NCBI RefSeq assembly: GCF_902170785.1
Contig: NZ_CABHYG010000014.1
Span: forward strand, 1-64,000
Reading direction: 5' to 3'
DNA from: Yersinia proxima
Lineage (GTDB): Bacteria > Pseudomonadota > Gammaproteobacteria > Enterobacterales > Enterobacteriaceae
Length of the DNA stretch: 64,000 nucleotides
A model generated the notes under the pieces. It made no database searches, was not told the DNA's origin, and saw only the letters and a list, made by a program, of their open reading frames with translations. This document shows positions 45,438 through 56,141 of this stretch, one piece after another. Each line of letters begins with the position of its first letter. Within the stretch, counting starts at the first letter, position 1. Both the position numbers and the translations under genes were made by a program.

Positions 45438-47342
45438 ATGCTAAAAACCACTCAAGCCCGATTCACCTTACTCGTAAGTGCGTTTTTCATTTTCTTGCTG
45501 ATAATCACTGTAGTGGTTATTCAGCTTTTTGTGACACCACAACTCAAGCAATCTGAAAGCACCATTGTTAGCAACAGCGTTGACCAAATCGCGACAGCGA
45601 TAACGGCGCAAATGAACAAAGTAGAAGCACAAGCCCGCAGTATTACCCAGGCCGTTGCCATAATGGACAGTAATACCATCGACTCATTATTGCCGGGGTT
45701 AGTGGATCAATATGGTGACAGTAATGTCTTTGGTGGTGGGATTTGGCCATTACCCAATAAACGCGAGCAAGGGGTGATTAAATTCAGCACTTTCTTTGCC
45801 CGTAATGGGGAAAATAAACTAACGGTGAATACCCACTGGAATTCGCCTGAGTCACAAAATTATTTTGAACAACCGTGGTACAAAGATGGCTTAAATGCCC
45901 CGAAAGGCTTCTGTGCCTGGGCTAAAGCCTATCAGGATGATGCCAGTCCGCAGCCGAGAACCAACTGCGCCATGGCGATTTATAAAGGTGACGAGGCTTA
46001 TGGTGTTTCTACCATTGATGTCACTTTAGGCTTCTTTAACCGCCTGGTTAAGGAGATGGAACAGAAGGTCAATGGCACCATTCTAATTGTTGAGGCTGAT
46101 GGCAAAGTTGTGGGTAGCAGCGCCTTGGCTGATGGCAAAGCAGAATTAAAAAATCTGTCCGACTTTGCTGCCAGTTCACCAATGGCGGCAGAAACACAGC
46201 GGTTGTTAGCCCAGATGAAAGACCAGAAATCACTGGAAAGTGAATTTGATGTCGATGGAACCTCTCATACCCTGTTTATCCGCCCGATCGCCAATAGCCC
46301 GTGGTATTTGGTCACTGACCTGCCAACTAGCTTATTGGTCAAACAGAGCCACAGTATCTTGCTGCATTTGGGGCTAGTACAGATCCCCATTATGTTGATA
46401 TTACTGTTGTTCCTGGTGTTCTCTATCCGCGTCTTTATGAAACGTCTGGCGGCTTTGAAAGAGAATATTACCGCATTATCTGCGGGAGGGGCTGATTTAA
46501 CCCAGCGCTTGCCACAAAGCAGTAGTCCGGAATTCAACGCTATTAACCAGAGTTTCAACGATTTTATCGACTATTTGCAGCAAATGATGCGACAAGTCGG
46601 TGAAAGTAGCTTAGCTATCGCATCAGCGTCGCGCCAAATTGCCAGTGGCAATCTGGATTTATCCGCTCGCACTGAAGATCAAGCCAGTTCGATTGAAGAA
46701 ACTGCTGCTTCAATGGATGAACTGACCAGTACCGTTAAACAGAATGCGGATAACGCCAGCCACGCTAATCAACTGGCGATGGATGCTTCCACTGTGGCGG
46801 TGAAAGGCAGCACGGTGGTGAAGAAAGTGGTGGATACCATGGGGTCAATCAACCATTCGTCGAAGAAAATCGTCGATATTATCAGTGTGATTGACAGTAT
46901 TGCCTTCCAAACCAATATCCTGGCATTGAATGCGGCGGTAGAAGCAGCAAGAGCGGGTGAGCAAGGGCGAGGTTTTGCGGTAGTTGCTTCTGAGGTGCGT
47001 AATTTAGCGCAGCGCTCAGCGACTTCTGCTCGCGAAATTAAAAAGCTGATTGAAGACTCGGTGGCTGATATTGCGATTGGTACGGGTTTGGTAGCAGATG
47101 CGGGCACCACTATGGATGACCTGATGAGCGGGGTTTCCAATGTGGCGGCATTAATGAATGAAATCATGGCATCCAGCCAGGAGCAAAGTTTGGGTATCGA
47201 GCAGGTTAATCTGGCTATTAATCAGTTAGATAACTCAACGCAGCAAAATGCGGCGCTGGTGGAACAAGTGGCGGCGGCAGCGCAAGCTATGCAGGATCAA
47301 ACCTTGCAGTTAGAAAGTGTGATTAGCGGCTTTAAGGTTTAA
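45438..47342 (+). CDS. Methyl-accepting chemotaxis protein (dCache-type sensor)
   Basis: 634 residues from the ATG at 45438 (MLKTTQARF), which puts helix 1 at residues 9-32. In-frame ATGs at 45375 and 45384 are possible but give no better ribosome site. A large periplasmic double-Cache-like domain (about 40-300) is followed by membrane helix 2 (about 305-325), HAMP (to about 385) and the cytoplasmic signalling hairpin with the hallmark [20 protein letters not shown]. It lacks the C-terminal NWETF-type tail used to tether CheR. It detects an unknown ligand, possibly an amino or organic acid. Transcribed alone. Confidence 0.9.
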   Translation: MLKTTQARFTLLVSAFFIFLLIITVVVIQLFVTPQLKQSESTIVSNSVDQIATAITAQMNKVEAQARSITQAVAIMDSNTIDSLLPGLVDQYGDSNVFGGGIWPLPNKREQGVIKFSTFFARNGENKLTVNTHWNSPESQNYFEQPWYKDGLNAPKGFCAWAKAYQDDASPQPRTNCAMAIYKGDEAYGVSTIDVTLGFFNRLVKEMEQKVNGTILIVEADGKVVGSSALADGKAELKNLSDFAASSPMAAETQRLLAQMKDQKSLESEFDVDGTSHTLFIRPIANSPWYLVTDLPTSLLVKQSHSILLHLGLVQIPIMLILLLFLVFSIRVFMKRLAALKENITALSAGGADLTQRLPQSSSPEFNAINQSFNDFIDYLQQMMRQVGESSLAIASASRQIASGNLDLSARTEDQASSIEETAASMDELTSTVKQNADNASHANQLAMDASTVAVKGSTVVKKVVDTMGSINHSSKKIVDIISVIDSIAFQTNILALNAAVEAARAGEQGRGFAVVASEVRNLAQRSATSAREIKKLIEDSVADIAIGTGLVADAGTTMDDLMSGVSNVAALMNEIMASSQEQSLGIEQVNLAINQLDNSTQQNAALVEQVAAAAQAMQDQTLQLESVISGFKV

Positions 47343-47353
47343 TCAATGGAGTG

Positions 47354-47427
47354 TGAAGGGGTGACCGTACCTAGGGGCGCTTCGGTGGCTCACGCCACTA
47401 CGACCCCAACGGCACGTTTCCCCTTCA
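47354..47427. repeat. 74-bp imperfect palindrome between chemoreceptor and ABC genes
   Basis: Outer arms TGAAGGGG (47354-47361) and CCCCTTCA (47420-47427), partly paired inner arms, and an inner stem GTGGC-TCAC-GCCAC (47385-47398). The whole could fold into one long GC-rich hairpin between convergent genes. It is unlike the ERIC copies in this window. It may be a repeat family or a bidirectional terminator. Confidence 0.6.
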
Positions 47428-47445
47428 TTTGACTTGTTAGCTATC

Positions 47446-47477
47446 TGAATCCCCTCTGTCTAGCTTACAGGGGGGTT
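47446..47477. terminator. Hairpin downstream of methionine-type permease
   Basis: CCCCTCTGT / ACAGGGGGG arms around a 7-nt loop, 3 bp past the permease stop. No clear T run follows on either strand. Confidence 0.55.
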
Positions 47478-47479
47478 AT

Positions 47480-48145
47480 CTATGACTCACGGCGAATTTT
47501 ACTGGCAAATAAATTTCCCAGTGATTGGATTAACTGCACGGTGATAATCAATACAATAGCCGTGGTCACCGTGACGAAAGTATCAAAGCGCTGATAACCA
47601 TAAGTAATGGCTAAATCACCAATCCCTCCACCTCCTACTGTACCTGCCATCGCTGTGGCGCCAATCAAACCAATGGTAGCTGTGGTTAACGCCAATATTA
47701 AAGATGACAGGGCTTCGGGCAGTAAAAAATACCAAATGGCTTGTAATGGGGTGGCCCCCATAGATTTCGCCGCTTCCAAAATACCTGGATTGACATCCAG
47801 CAGTGAGTTTTCTACCAAGCGGCCAATATAGGGTGCGATAAAAATAATCAGCGGTACAATCGCCCCCGGTGTTCCTATGGTGGTATTCACAATAAGGCGG
47901 GTGAGCGGGATAATCGCCACCATCAAAATAATAAAAGGCAGTGATCGGATGATATTGATGATGGGATTAAGAATATTATAAAAAGTGCGGTTCTTAATTA
48001 ATCCGCCCGGCCGGGTCACAACCAGTAAAATGCCTAAAGGAATACCAATAAGGGAACCGATCACCAATGAAATGCTGACCATAACCAAGGTGTCGTGTAG
48101 CGCCTGGACGAATTGGTCTAACGTAATTGCGGTTTCGATCATCAA
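47480..48145 (-). CDS. Methionine-type ABC transporter permease (MetI family)
   Basis: Inner-membrane permease of 221 residues with five membrane segments, close in length to MetI (217). Conserved ATPase-coupling loop EAAKSMGATPLQAIWYFLLPEA (described here by position, about 122-143) and the GTVGGGGIGDLAITYGYQRF segment are typical of the MetNIQ family. It overlaps the upstream ATPase gene by 4 bp. Substrate could be methionine or a related compound; not provable here. Confidence 0.85.
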   Translation of the reverse strand: MMIETAITLDQFVQALHDTLVMVSISLVIGSLIGIPLGILLVVTRPGGLIKNRTFYNILNPIINIIRSLPFIILMVAIIPLTRLIVNTTIGTPGAIVPLIIFIAPYIGRLVENSLLDVNPGILEAAKSMGATPLQAIWYFLLPEALSSLILALTTATIGLIGATAMAGTVGGGGIGDLAITYGYQRFDTFVTVTTAIVLIITVQLIQSLGNLFASKIRRES

Positions 48146-49158
48146 TTTATTTCCTGTATATCAATTCCTGTTCCTGCCAGATAATTAACAGCGCTATCAA
48201 TGGTGTGATTCTCGCCGGTTAATAACAGCACCATATGGCCCAATGTGGTGTCTTGTATTTCTGACATATTGGCAAACAGAATATTGACGCCAATATCGTA
48301 TTTCCTAATTAGCTGGTTGATTACCGGTTGGGTAGCTATCGCTCCGATAAATGCCAGGCGGAACTGGCGGCCAGCATGACTATTATCCAATAGTTTTTTT
48401 ACGCTCTCGGGTAAGCTATCTTTGATAACGGTACGAACAAAGTTAATGGTTGTAGGATGAGTTGGATGACCAAACACCGTCAATACTGAACCTTGCTCAA
48501 TAATTTGGCCGTTTTCCATGACCGCCACCTTATTACAGATTTTTTGGATGACGGACATTTCATGAGTAATCAGCAAAACCGTAATATTGTATTGCTGATT
48601 TATCTTCTTCAGTAATAGCAAAATTTGAGCAGTAGTTTGGGGGTCTAGCGATGAGGTGGCCTCATCACACAGCAGAATAGATGGATTAGTTGCCAATGCA
48701 CGGGCAATGCCGACCCGTTGCTTCTGCCCGCCTGATAATTCGTTAGGAAAACTGTGACTTTTATCCCCCAGTCCGACAAAATCCAACAGTTCAGCGACAC
48801 GTTCCTGAATGAATTTTTTGTTTTTCCCTAATAAAATAAGTGGCATCGCGACGTTTTTTAAAACGGTCTTTGATTCCAGTAAATTAAAGTTCTGGAATAT
48901 CATGCCAATATTTTTTTTCAATAACCGGAGTTGCTCTTGGCTGAAATCATGCAGGTTCTTGCCATCAATAATGACATTTCCGGCTGTTGGGCTTTCCAGC
49001 GAGTTGACCATCCGTAATAAGGTACTTTTCCCTGCACCGCTGTAGCCAATGATGCCAAATATATCGCCATCCTCGACAGTTAAATTAACATCATTAAGTG
49101 CCTGTAGTTTTATACCTTTACGTTCAAAGGTTTTAGAAATATGCTGAAGCTCAATCAT
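48142..49158 (-). CDS. Methionine-type ABC transporter ATPase (MetN family)
   Basis: 338 residues: ATPase domain with Walker A GYSGAGKST (about 38-46), signature LSGGQKQR and Walker B ILLCDEATSSLDP. It has a C-terminal NIL-type regulatory domain (about 262-338) that in E. coli MetN binds methionine and shuts transport off. E. coli MetN is 343 residues. Second gene of a three-gene unit, 11 bp after the binding-protein gene. Confidence 0.87.
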   Translation of the reverse strand: MIELQHISKTFERKGIKLQALNDVNLTVEDGDIFGIIGYSGAGKSTLLRMVNSLESPTAGNVIIDGKNLHDFSQEQLRLLKKNIGMIFQNFNLLESKTVLKNVAMPLILLGKNKKFIQERVAELLDFVGLGDKSHSFPNELSGGQKQRVGIARALATNPSILLCDEATSSLDPQTTAQILLLLKKINQQYNITVLLITHEMSVIQKICNKVAVMENGQIIEQGSVLTVFGHPTHPTTINFVRTVIKDSLPESVKKLLDNSHAGRQFRLAFIGAIATQPVINQLIRKYDIGVNILFANMSEIQDTTLGHMVLLLTGENHTIDSAVNYLAGTGIDIQEIN

Positions 49159-49169
49159 CTGTTATTCCA

Positions 49170-49985
49170 TTAGTTTAGATAATCAGGCAGCATATAACCT
49201 GTGTACTTCTCGTTTTCCAGAATATATTTTTTGAATTCAGGAGAGTGATATCCTGCAATAATATCTTTGGCAAACTCGGAATCTTTATTTTTACCGGCAA
49301 CGGTCACTACATTAACAAACTGAGTGGTGGGTTTTTCAAGTTGCAGGGCAGAAGTCAGTTTTATTCCATTCGAAACCGCAAAATTGCCTTGGATAGCACC
49401 GTAATCGACATCAGGTAATGCTCTGACTTGTTGAGCGTTATCCATTTCTTTGATGACCAAATGATAAGGGTTTTCTGCAATGTCTTTTTGCGAGAAGGTG
49501 GCCGGATCAATTTTTTCTTTCAGTTTTATCCAGCCAATAGATTGCAGTAACAGCGCTGCCCGGTATTCGTTTGAGGGCTGGTTTGGGACTGAAATCCATG
49601 CACCATCTTTGGGCTTATCTTCTTTTTTATGCTTATTAGAATAGAGACCCATCGGTGGGGTTGGAACCTGAACAATCCCTGTATTATCAATTCGTAAGCG
49701 CTCATTTATCGCTTGCAGATAAATGGGATGCTGCATGATGTTGCCATCAATTTCACCGGTGCTGACGGCGTTATTGACCTGAATCCCATCATTGAAGTCT
49801 TTATATTCTACGCTGTAGCCTTTCTTTATGAGATAAGGTGCTACTCCTTTCTCAAATTGCTCTTTATAAGGGCCAGGATTAAACCCTAATTTAATGATTT
49901 TCTTCTCCTCACTATGGGCATTCAGTGAAGTTAAAATAATTAAACCAGATAAGGCTATTGCCAGCGAACGCATTTTCATCATCAT
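49170..49985 (-). CDS. NlpA/MetQ-family substrate-binding protein without lipobox
   Basis: 271 residues. N-terminal signal peptide (about 1-25, ending LNAHS) without the Cys of a lipobox, unlike MetQ and NlpA, which are lipoproteins; so it should be a soluble periplasmic protein. The family fold is clear: KIIKLGFNPGPYKE start, DFNDGIQVNNAVSTGEIDGN and GIQVNNA loop, YGAIQGNFAVSNGI. It is the first gene of the unit (order Q-N-I, whereas E. coli is N-I-Q). Ligand unknown. No MetJ-like AGACGTCT pair was seen upstream. Confidence 0.82.
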   Translation of the reverse strand: MMMKMRSLAIALSGLIILTSLNAHSEEKKIIKLGFNPGPYKEQFEKGVAPYLIKKGYSVEYKDFNDGIQVNNAVSTGEIDGNIMQHPIYLQAINERLRIDNTGIVQVPTPPMGLYSNKHKKEDKPKDGAWISVPNQPSNEYRAALLLQSIGWIKLKEKIDPATFSQKDIAENPYHLVIKEMDNAQQVRALPDVDYGAIQGNFAVSNGIKLTSALQLEKPTTQFVNVVTVAGKNKDSEFAKDIIAGYHSPEFKKYILENEKYTGYMLPDYLN

Positions 49986-50161
49986 TTCCCTGTGGAATAA
50001 ATATTAATTAAAACTCTAAAGAGGAGTTTATTCACAAGGTTGCAGGCTGTTGGGTTATCCGTAAACGAAGAATATAGACTTAGCTTATCTATTATCGATA
50101 TATAGGATAAAGAGAGGGTATATCCGGATGGAATAACGAGGGGCACGCGATGAGTAGATTA

Positions 50162-50191
50162 ACAACCCGCTGCATAATACACAGCGGGCTG
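50162..50191 (-). terminator. fabV terminator
   Basis: CCCGCTG / CAGCGGG stem (50166-50172, 50182-50188), followed on the minus strand by a T-rich tail. It lies 20 bp past the fabV stop. Confidence 0.8.
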
Positions 50192-50210
50192 TCTCGGTAT
50201 AAACCTGAGT

Positions 50211-51410
50211 TTAGCCCTGAATTAAATTAGGAATCTTCACTACAGGGTTAACATCGGCTTCATAGTCCACACCGTCGATAGCGAAACCGAACAGATTTAA
50301 GAACTCAGTTTTATAGCCGGTGAAATCGGTTAACTGATAAATATTGTCGTTGGTCACCTGATCCCACAACTGCTGTACCTGATTTTGAACTTCAGGAGCC
50401 AGTTCTTTGTAATCTGCACGCAGACGACCTTCCTGGTCCATATGTGGTGTGTTACCACACAGACTATCTTTATACAGTGAATAAACCTGCTCGATGCAAC
50501 CCTCATGAGTGCCTTTCTCTTTCATCACTTTGAATAACAGTGACAGATACAGTGGCATCATTGGAATTGCAGAGCTGGCCTGAGTGACAACCGCTTTCAA
50601 TACTGAAACACGCGCGTCACCACCGCCATGGGCAGACAAGCTATCGCGGATCGCCAGAACTTTTTGATCCAAGTCCTTCTTGGCCGCGCCAATAGAGCCG
50701 TTCCAATAGATATCATGGGTGATTTTTTCGCCCAGATAGGTGAACGCAGTAGTTTGTGCACCTTCGGCCAACACGCCAGCTTCCAGCAGCGCATCAATCC
50801 ACATCTGCCAGTCTTCACCACCCATTACCGCGACAGTGTTGTCGATCTCTTCTTGAGTCGCCGGTTGCAGCACCGCTTCTTTGATAACTTCTTTATCGGT
50901 ATCAAGGCCACGGAACTTAACTTCATGCCCAATTGGCTTCAGTGTTGAGTTAAACACTTCACCAGTTTTTGGGTGAGTACGGCGCGGTGAAGCCAGGCTG
51001 TAGATGACTTGATCAACCTGACCCAAATCTTGCTTGATGGCTTCAATCGTCAGACGTTTAATCTCATCGGAGAAAGCATCGCCATTGATACTTTTCGCGT
51101 ACAGGCCTTTTTGCTCGGCAAATTTATGGAATGCGGCGCTGTTGTACCAACCAGAGGTGCCTGGTTTGCCTTCTTCACCCGGACGCTCAAAGAACACACC
51201 CAGTGTATCGGCACCACAACCAAATGCTGCTGTAATGCGGGCTGCCAGCCCGTACCCAGTTGACGCACCAATCACTAATACTCTTTTTGGGCCGTTAGCG
51301 ATTGGGCCTTCTGCGGTGACATAGTCGATTTGCTTTTTGACGTTAGCTTCACAGCCCGCCGGATGAGCAGTCACACAGATAAAGCCGCGTACACGTGGTT
51401 TTATAATCAT
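50211..51410 (-). CDS. fabV: Enoyl-ACP reductase FabV
   Basis: NADH-dependent reductase of trans-2-enoyl-ACP in fatty acid elongation, 399 residues from the ATG at 51410 (MIIKPRVR), the length of Y. pestis FabV, behind a GAGG ribosome site; a longer start at 51497 is not needed. Rossmann cofactor loop [12 protein letters not shown] (about 48-59) and the catalytic Y-x8-K in [10 protein letters not shown] (about 235-244) are present. FabV enzymes resist triclosan, unlike FabI. Confidence 0.93.
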   Translation of the reverse strand: MIIKPRVRGFICVTAHPAGCEANVKKQIDYVTAEGPIANGPKRVLVIGASTGYGLAARITAAFGCGADTLGVFFERPGEEGKPGTSGWYNSAAFHKFAEQKGLYAKSINGDAFSDEIKRLTIEAIKQDLGQVDQVIYSLASPRRTHPKTGEVFNSTLKPIGHEVKFRGLDTDKEVIKEAVLQPATQEEIDNTVAVMGGEDWQMWIDALLEAGVLAEGAQTTAFTYLGEKITHDIYWNGSIGAAKKDLDQKVLAIRDSLSAHGGGDARVSVLKAVVTQASSAIPMMPLYLSLLFKVMKEKGTHEGCIEQVYSLYKDSLCGNTPHMDQEGRLRADYKELAPEVQNQVQQLWDQVTNDNIYQLTDFTGYKTEFLNLFGFAIDGVDYEADVNPVVKIPNLIQG

Positions 51411-51518
51411 GGAAACCTCAGGTTTATAGATATAGTTAAGTGTTTGAGCCGTGTTCAGATTGATGGACGGTTCAGACTCATAGAGCAAGCTTATCAAAAT
51501 GCCTCTATGGCATCACAC

Positions 51519-52883
51519 TCATTTTCCAATACAGAAACTGGAGAAAATCCGCCCCAGTAAGTCATCAGAGCTAAATTCACCGGTAATTTCGCTCAATGAC
51601 TGTTGTGCTAAACGTAATTCTTCCGCCAGTAACTCACCAGCGTAAGCGCTTACTAACTGTTCGTGACCTTGTGCCAGATGCTGTGCGGCTGTTTCCAGCG
51701 CTTGCAAATGACGGCGGCGGGCCAGGAAACCGCCTTCGGTGTTGCTGGTAAAGCCCATACTCTGTTTGAGATGGTTACGCAGCAGGTCAATGCCTTCACC
51801 GGTTCGGGCTGACAAGCGAATTAGTGAGTGACCATTTACTTCGGTCAGGCCTAAGGTTTCACCTGTAATGTCAGCTTTATTGCGTACCACGGTGATCGGC
51901 AATGTAGCAGGCAAGCGTGCCATAAACTCTGGCCAGATAGCCGCCGGTTCAGTGGCGTCGGTGGTGGTGCCATCAACCATAAATAGCACCCGATCAGCTT
52001 GTTCAATCTCATGCCACGCACGTTCGATACCAATGCGCTCAACTTCGTCACTGGCTTCCCGTAGGCCTGCTGTATCAATGATATGCAATGGCATCCCATC
52101 GATATGAATATGTTCTCGCAACACATCACGAGTCGTGCCAGCAATATCGGTGACAATTGCGGCTTCACGGCCCGCTAACGCATTGAGTAAACTTGATTTT
52201 CCGGCATTCGGCCGGCCGGCAATGACCACTTTCATCCCTTCGCGCAGCAAACTACCTTGTCGAGCTTCAGTGCGCACTTGTTCCAAATCTGCCATCACCC
52301 CATTCAACTGACCTTCAATCTTGCCATCAGACAGGAAATCAATTTCTTCATCTGGGAAGTCAATCGCAGCTTCGACGTAGATTCGCAAGTGAGTAAGTGC
52401 TTCCACCAATTGATGGATACGGACTGAAAATGCGCCCTGTAATGAATTCACGGCTGAGCGAGCTGCTTGCTCTGAGCTGGCGTCAATGAGATCAGCAATA
52501 GCTTCTGCTTGTGCCAGATCCAGCTTGTCGTTTAAGAATGCTCGCTCCGAGAACTCTCCTGGGCGTGCGATACGCAGCCCTGGCAGAGCCAGAATGCGTT
52601 TTAATAGTAAATCCAGTATAACGGGGCCGCCATGACCTTGCAGCTCTAGTACGTCTTCGCCAGTGAAGGAGTTCGGGCCGGGAAAGTAGAGCGCGATACC
52701 TTGGTCTAAAGTACTGCCATCAACATCTTTAAACGGTAGGTAATCGGCATAGCGTGGCTTGGGTAATTTCCCCAAAACTGCTTGTGCAACCGTGGCGGCA
52801 GCACGACCTGAAACACGTAAAATACCAACGCCACCACGGCCTGGAGGTGTTGCTTGTGCCACGATAGTATCAGTGGTGCTCAT
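51519..52883 (-). CDS. mnmE: tRNA modification GTPase MnmE
   Basis: Partner of MnmG for cmnm5U34 in tRNA, 454 residues, the E. coli length. N-terminal folate-binding domain (1-120), helical domain, and inserted G domain with [14 protein letters not shown] (about 224-237), DTAGLRE and NKAD. The C-terminal catalytic Cys is in the ending CIGK. It lies between yidC and fabV on the same strand; an internally shortened ERIC element separates it from yidC. Confidence 0.97.
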   Translation of the reverse strand: MSTTDTIVAQATPPGRGGVGILRVSGRAAATVAQAVLGKLPKPRYADYLPFKDVDGSTLDQGIALYFPGPNSFTGEDVLELQGHGGPVILDLLLKRILALPGLRIARPGEFSERAFLNDKLDLAQAEAIADLIDASSEQAARSAVNSLQGAFSVRIHQLVEALTHLRIYVEAAIDFPDEEIDFLSDGKIEGQLNGVMADLEQVRTEARQGSLLREGMKVVIAGRPNAGKSSLLNALAGREAAIVTDIAGTTRDVLREHIHIDGMPLHIIDTAGLREASDEVERIGIERAWHEIEQADRVLFMVDGTTTDATEPAAIWPEFMARLPATLPITVVRNKADITGETLGLTEVNGHSLIRLSARTGEGIDLLRNHLKQSMGFTSNTEGGFLARRRHLQALETAAQHLAQGHEQLVSAYAGELLAEELRLAQQSLSEITGEFSSDDLLGRIFSSFCIGK

Positions 52884-52936
52884 GGTTATGCCTCTCTTTA
52901 AAAGAATAAGGCGGTCATATAATTATGACCGCCTCA

Positions 52937-53045
52937 TATACCCTTCGTATTTGAAGTTACAGCGTTGTTAGCTGCTCCCCCAAGTCACTGACCTATGCCA
53001 GTGGCTTGGGTATCTAGCTGTTACTCCAATGACTTGGGGTATCTA
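52937..53045. repeat. Shortened ERIC-like repeat between yidC and mnmE
   Basis: About 109 bp from TATACCC to GGGGTATC. The left arm (TTGAAGTTACAGCGTTGTTAG) is ERIC-like and a central CCCAAGTCACTGAC...TGGCTTGGG stem is kept, but the right arm is about 20 bp short relative to the 127-bp copies. Confidence 0.75.
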
Positions 53046-53050
53046 TCATG

Positions 53051-54697
53051 TTAAGACTGTTTTTTCTTATCGCGGCTGTGTAAACCACGTTTTTCCAGAC
53101 CACGGTAGATCAACTGCTGTTGCAGGATGGTCACCAGGTTACTGACGATATAGTACAGAACCAGACCGGCCGGGAACCACAGGAAGAACACTGTGAAGAT
53201 AACTGGCATGAAGGTCATGATTTTCTGCTGCATCGGGTCAGTCACGGTAGTCGGTGACATCTTCTGAATGAAGTACATGGTGATACCCATCAGAATTGGC
53301 AGAATGTAGTACGGATCTTGCGCTGACAAGTCATGAATCCACAAGATGAATGGCGCATGACGCAACTCAACGGAACTCATCAACATGTAGTACAACGCCA
53401 GGAAGATTGGCATCTGAATGACCAGCGGTAAGCAGCCACCCAGCGGATTAACCTTCTCAGCTTTGTACAACGCCATCATTTCCTGACTCATACGCTGCTT
53501 ATCGTCGCCGATACGCTCACGCATGGCAGCCAGTTTAGGCTGTAGCAAACGCATTTTCGCCATCGAGGTGTATTGCGCTTTAGTCAGCGGGTACATGATA
53601 CCACGCACGATAAAGGTAATAACGATGATGGAGAAGCCCCAGTTACCGACAAAGCTGTGAATGAATTTCAACAGTTTGAACAGTGGCTGAGAGATAAACC
53701 ATAACCAACCATAGTCAACAGTCAGGTCAAGATGTGGCGCGATAGCAGCCATTTTGTCCTGAATTTCTGGGCCAACCCACAAGGTGGCACCCAGTTGTTT
53801 CTGCTCACCTGGCTGAATAACGACCGGTGCACCTTTAAAGCCGATAGCAGCCAAACCGTTACCCAAGTCAGCGGAGTAGAAGGTGTTGGTTTCGTTAGCT
53901 GCTGGGATCCACGCGGTTGCAAAATATTGCTGCAACATCGCAACCCAGCCGCCTTTAGTGGTGATGTCCAGGCTCTTATCTTCGATATCACTAAAGCTAT
54001 ATTTTTTATATTTAGTTTCATCAGAAGAGTAAGCCGCACCACGATAAGTATGCAGCGCAAAGTTATTGCTGCCAGTATCACGGTGTTTAGGCAAGTTGAT
54101 GCTTTGCTTTAACTGGCCAAACAGCGTCAGTTCCAGCGGGGCAGCAGAGGCATTTTTAACGTGATAGTCCACACCGATGGCGTAGTCATTACGTTTCAAC
54201 ACAAAAGTCTTGGTGAAAACGGAGCCATCTTTGCCGGTGAAGGTCAACGGAATACGCAGTTCGTCCTGGCCATCAGCTAATACAAAGCTGGTTTGAGGCA
54301 CTTCGAACAGTGGGCGCTCACCATTAGCTGGATTGTCCGGGCCGCTTTTACCTGTGAGACCACTTTGCGCCTGGTAAATGAACGCAGGGGTGGTTTCCAG
54401 TAATTCGAAAGTTTTATCTGAACCCAGAGCATCCGGGTAAGCCAACAGGTTAGCCTGCTCGATGTCACCGCCACGGGTATTAATGGTCAGAGACAGCACA
54501 TCAGTTTTTACAGTAATCAGTTGACCCTGACCACTGCCTGGCACGGCCTGGCTTGCTTTATCACCGGTAGCAGTATTCGCAGTCTGTTGCGTGGTCTGAG
54601 AGGCTGGTTGTGGATTGTTGTCCACTTGCCAGGCTTGCCAGATCATGAAAGACACGAACAGCAGAGCGATGAGTAGAAGATTGCGTTGCGAATCCAT
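53051..54697 (-). CDS. yidC: Membrane protein insertase YidC
   Basis: Inserts membrane proteins alone or with SecYEG, 548 residues, as in E. coli. N-terminal signal anchor (5-22), large periplasmic domain (about 60-340) and five C-terminal membrane segments. The conserved cytoplasmic Arg that contacts substrates lies in the core ([16 protein letters not shown], about 355-370). It ends in a Lys-rich tail. yidD begins 2 bp before it, so it is part of rpmH-rnpA-yidD-yidC. Confidence 0.97.
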   Translation of the reverse strand: MDSQRNLLLIALLFVSFMIWQAWQVDNNPQPASQTTQQTANTATGDKASQAVPGSGQGQLITVKTDVLSLTINTRGGDIEQANLLAYPDALGSDKTFELLETTPAFIYQAQSGLTGKSGPDNPANGERPLFEVPQTSFVLADGQDELRIPLTFTGKDGSVFTKTFVLKRNDYAIGVDYHVKNASAAPLELTLFGQLKQSINLPKHRDTGSNNFALHTYRGAAYSSDETKYKKYSFSDIEDKSLDITTKGGWVAMLQQYFATAWIPAANETNTFYSADLGNGLAAIGFKGAPVVIQPGEQKQLGATLWVGPEIQDKMAAIAPHLDLTVDYGWLWFISQPLFKLLKFIHSFVGNWGFSIIVITFIVRGIMYPLTKAQYTSMAKMRLLQPKLAAMRERIGDDKQRMSQEMMALYKAEKVNPLGGCLPLVIQMPIFLALYYMLMSSVELRHAPFILWIHDLSAQDPYYILPILMGITMYFIQKMSPTTVTDPMQQKIMTFMPVIFTVFFLWFPAGLVLYYIVSNLVTILQQQLIYRGLEKRGLHSRDKKKQS

Positions 54698-54699
54698 CG

Positions 54700-54957
54700 T
54701 TAGTGTTCTCTGTTATCGTCGGGTTTCGGCGGCACGGGATCATCGCCACCTGGGTTCAAAGGGTGGCATTTTAATACGCGTTTCAGTGTTAACCAACTGC
54801 CTTTTATCATACCAAACCGGCTTAATGCCTCAATTCCGTAATGAGAGCATGTCGGATGGAAACGACAGCGCGGCCCCAACAGCGGACTAATCACAAGCTG
54901 ATAGCCCCTGATTAGCCCGATCAGGATGCGGGAGCCTGGCGACAGTGGCGACGCCAT
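54700..54957 (-). CDS. yidD: Membrane protein insertion efficiency factor YidD
   Basis: 85 residues, the E. coli length, with a hydrophobic N-terminal helix (about 8-28) and the Cys-containing signature [15 protein letters not shown] (about 31-45). It helps YidC-dependent insertion. It overlaps the end of rnpA by 37 nt in another frame, as in other enterobacteria. Confidence 0.95.
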   Translation of the reverse strand: MASPLSPGSRILIGLIRGYQLVISPLLGPRCRFHPTCSHYGIEALSRFGMIKGSWLTLKRVLKCHPLNPGGDDPVPPKPDDNREH

Positions 54958-55280
54958 AATTTTTCCAAAGCCTCCGTCAACGCACGGTTATCGAGGTCAG
55001 CCACACCCTTTTTCACCAAAACGACAAAATCCATAGACGGTAACGTATGTTGATGCAACCGGAAACTTTCGCGAGCTAATCGCTTGATCCGATTACGTTC
55101 ATGAGCACGTTTGACATGTTTTTTGGCGACGGTAAGACCGATGCGGGGATGCCCCAGCTCGTTCAGGCGGCCGAGGATGGTGATTTGCGGCGTGCCAGCC
55201 CGTTGTGGCTGCTGGAAGACGAAAGTGAAATGACTGGGAGTTAACAAACGTAACTCCCTAGGAAATGCTAGCTTAACCAC
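54921..55280 (-). CDS. rnpA: RNase P protein subunit RnpA
   Basis: Protein part of the tRNA 5' processing ribozyme, 119 residues, as in E. coli. The RNR motif is present in [16 protein letters not shown] (about 60-75). It starts at GTG, 18 bp after rpmH, in a conserved operon where rpmH is expressed far more strongly. Confidence 0.96.
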   Translation of the reverse strand: MVKLAFPRELRLLTPSHFTFVFQQPQRAGTPQITILGRLNELGHPRIGLTVAKKHVKRAHERNRIKRLARESFRLHQHTLPSMDFVVLVKKGVADLDNRALTEALEKLWRRHCRQAPAS

Positions 55281-55298
55281 TTAGATGGTTAGCTTTTA

Positions 55299-55451
<153 letters not shown>

Positions 55452-55543
55452 CTAAACTTAAAATAATTACTGATTCAGTAAACGCGTTTGGCTGCTCGGA
55501 GTGAAGACACCGACGCCTCAATCGCAACATATAAAGAAGCGGG

Positions 55544-55572
55544 ATTGTAATAATTGTACAGTCCTGAGTCAA
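55544..55572 (-). promoter_or_regulatory. rpmH promoter
   Basis: Minus-strand -35 TTGACT (55567-55572), a 17-bp spacer and -10 TACAAT (55544-55549). Leader of about 100 nt to rpmH. Sequence and place match the E. coli rpmH promoter. Confidence 0.8.
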
Positions 55573-56141
55573 TTGACATTGCGCTCGCCCGCACAGAAGT
55601 TTTCTGTACCGGGAGTTTACCAAGAGCCTGTCCGTGTTCACCGCTGCTTTCTTTTTGACCTAGGCCATCAAGAGAACAGGCATCACACGTAGGGCTGAGG
55701 ATTATACGGACTCCCTGATAAATCGCAAGGATCGCAGTGTGATCCTGGGTAGATTAATAGGGATCAGTGGCAGGAAAAGGGCTGGTGATACCAGTAAATT
55801 CTGAAATATCCCCAGATCGTGGCGGTAGAAGGTCACGAAAAGCTGTGCGGCAGGTTACACTCTCTGCAGAAGTTATGGCCTGTGGATAAAAAGGATCTAA
55901 TCTGTGAGGAAGGGGAGGATCTATTGCTCCTTTTGCGCTATGATCCGCCATTCCGATCACATCCACTACTCTGGGATCATTACTCCGAGATCGTGGGGGG
56001 ATGTTAGTCGTAAAACAACCGAAAAACGGTTCGCATGTCACTTTGGCTTGCTACAGGCCATATTGGCGTGTGTCAAAAACGATGAGTTACAAAAAATCCT
56101 GATTTCTTTCTTTTATTGATCTTGTTCGAGTGGAGTCCGCC
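55573..56141. other. rpmH-dnaA intergenic control region
   Basis: No gene. Eleven GATC sites lie between about 55728 and 56121, a density like that of oriC, which fits SeqA/Dam control of dnaA. It contains one perfect DnaA box. The dnaA promoters must be here, but I could not fix -35/-10 pairs. Confidence 0.7.
55881..55889 (-). promoter_or_regulatory. DnaA box upstream of dnaA
   Basis: TGTGGATAA, a perfect TTATCCACA on the minus strand, 253 bp before the dnaA start. In E. coli a box here mediates autorepression of dnaA. Confidence 0.85.

Noticed and set aside
55754-56041. 95-codon ORF on the minus strand upstream of dnaA
   Set aside because: It runs through the DnaA-box and GATC-rich control region; composition looks non-coding and no family is recognised.
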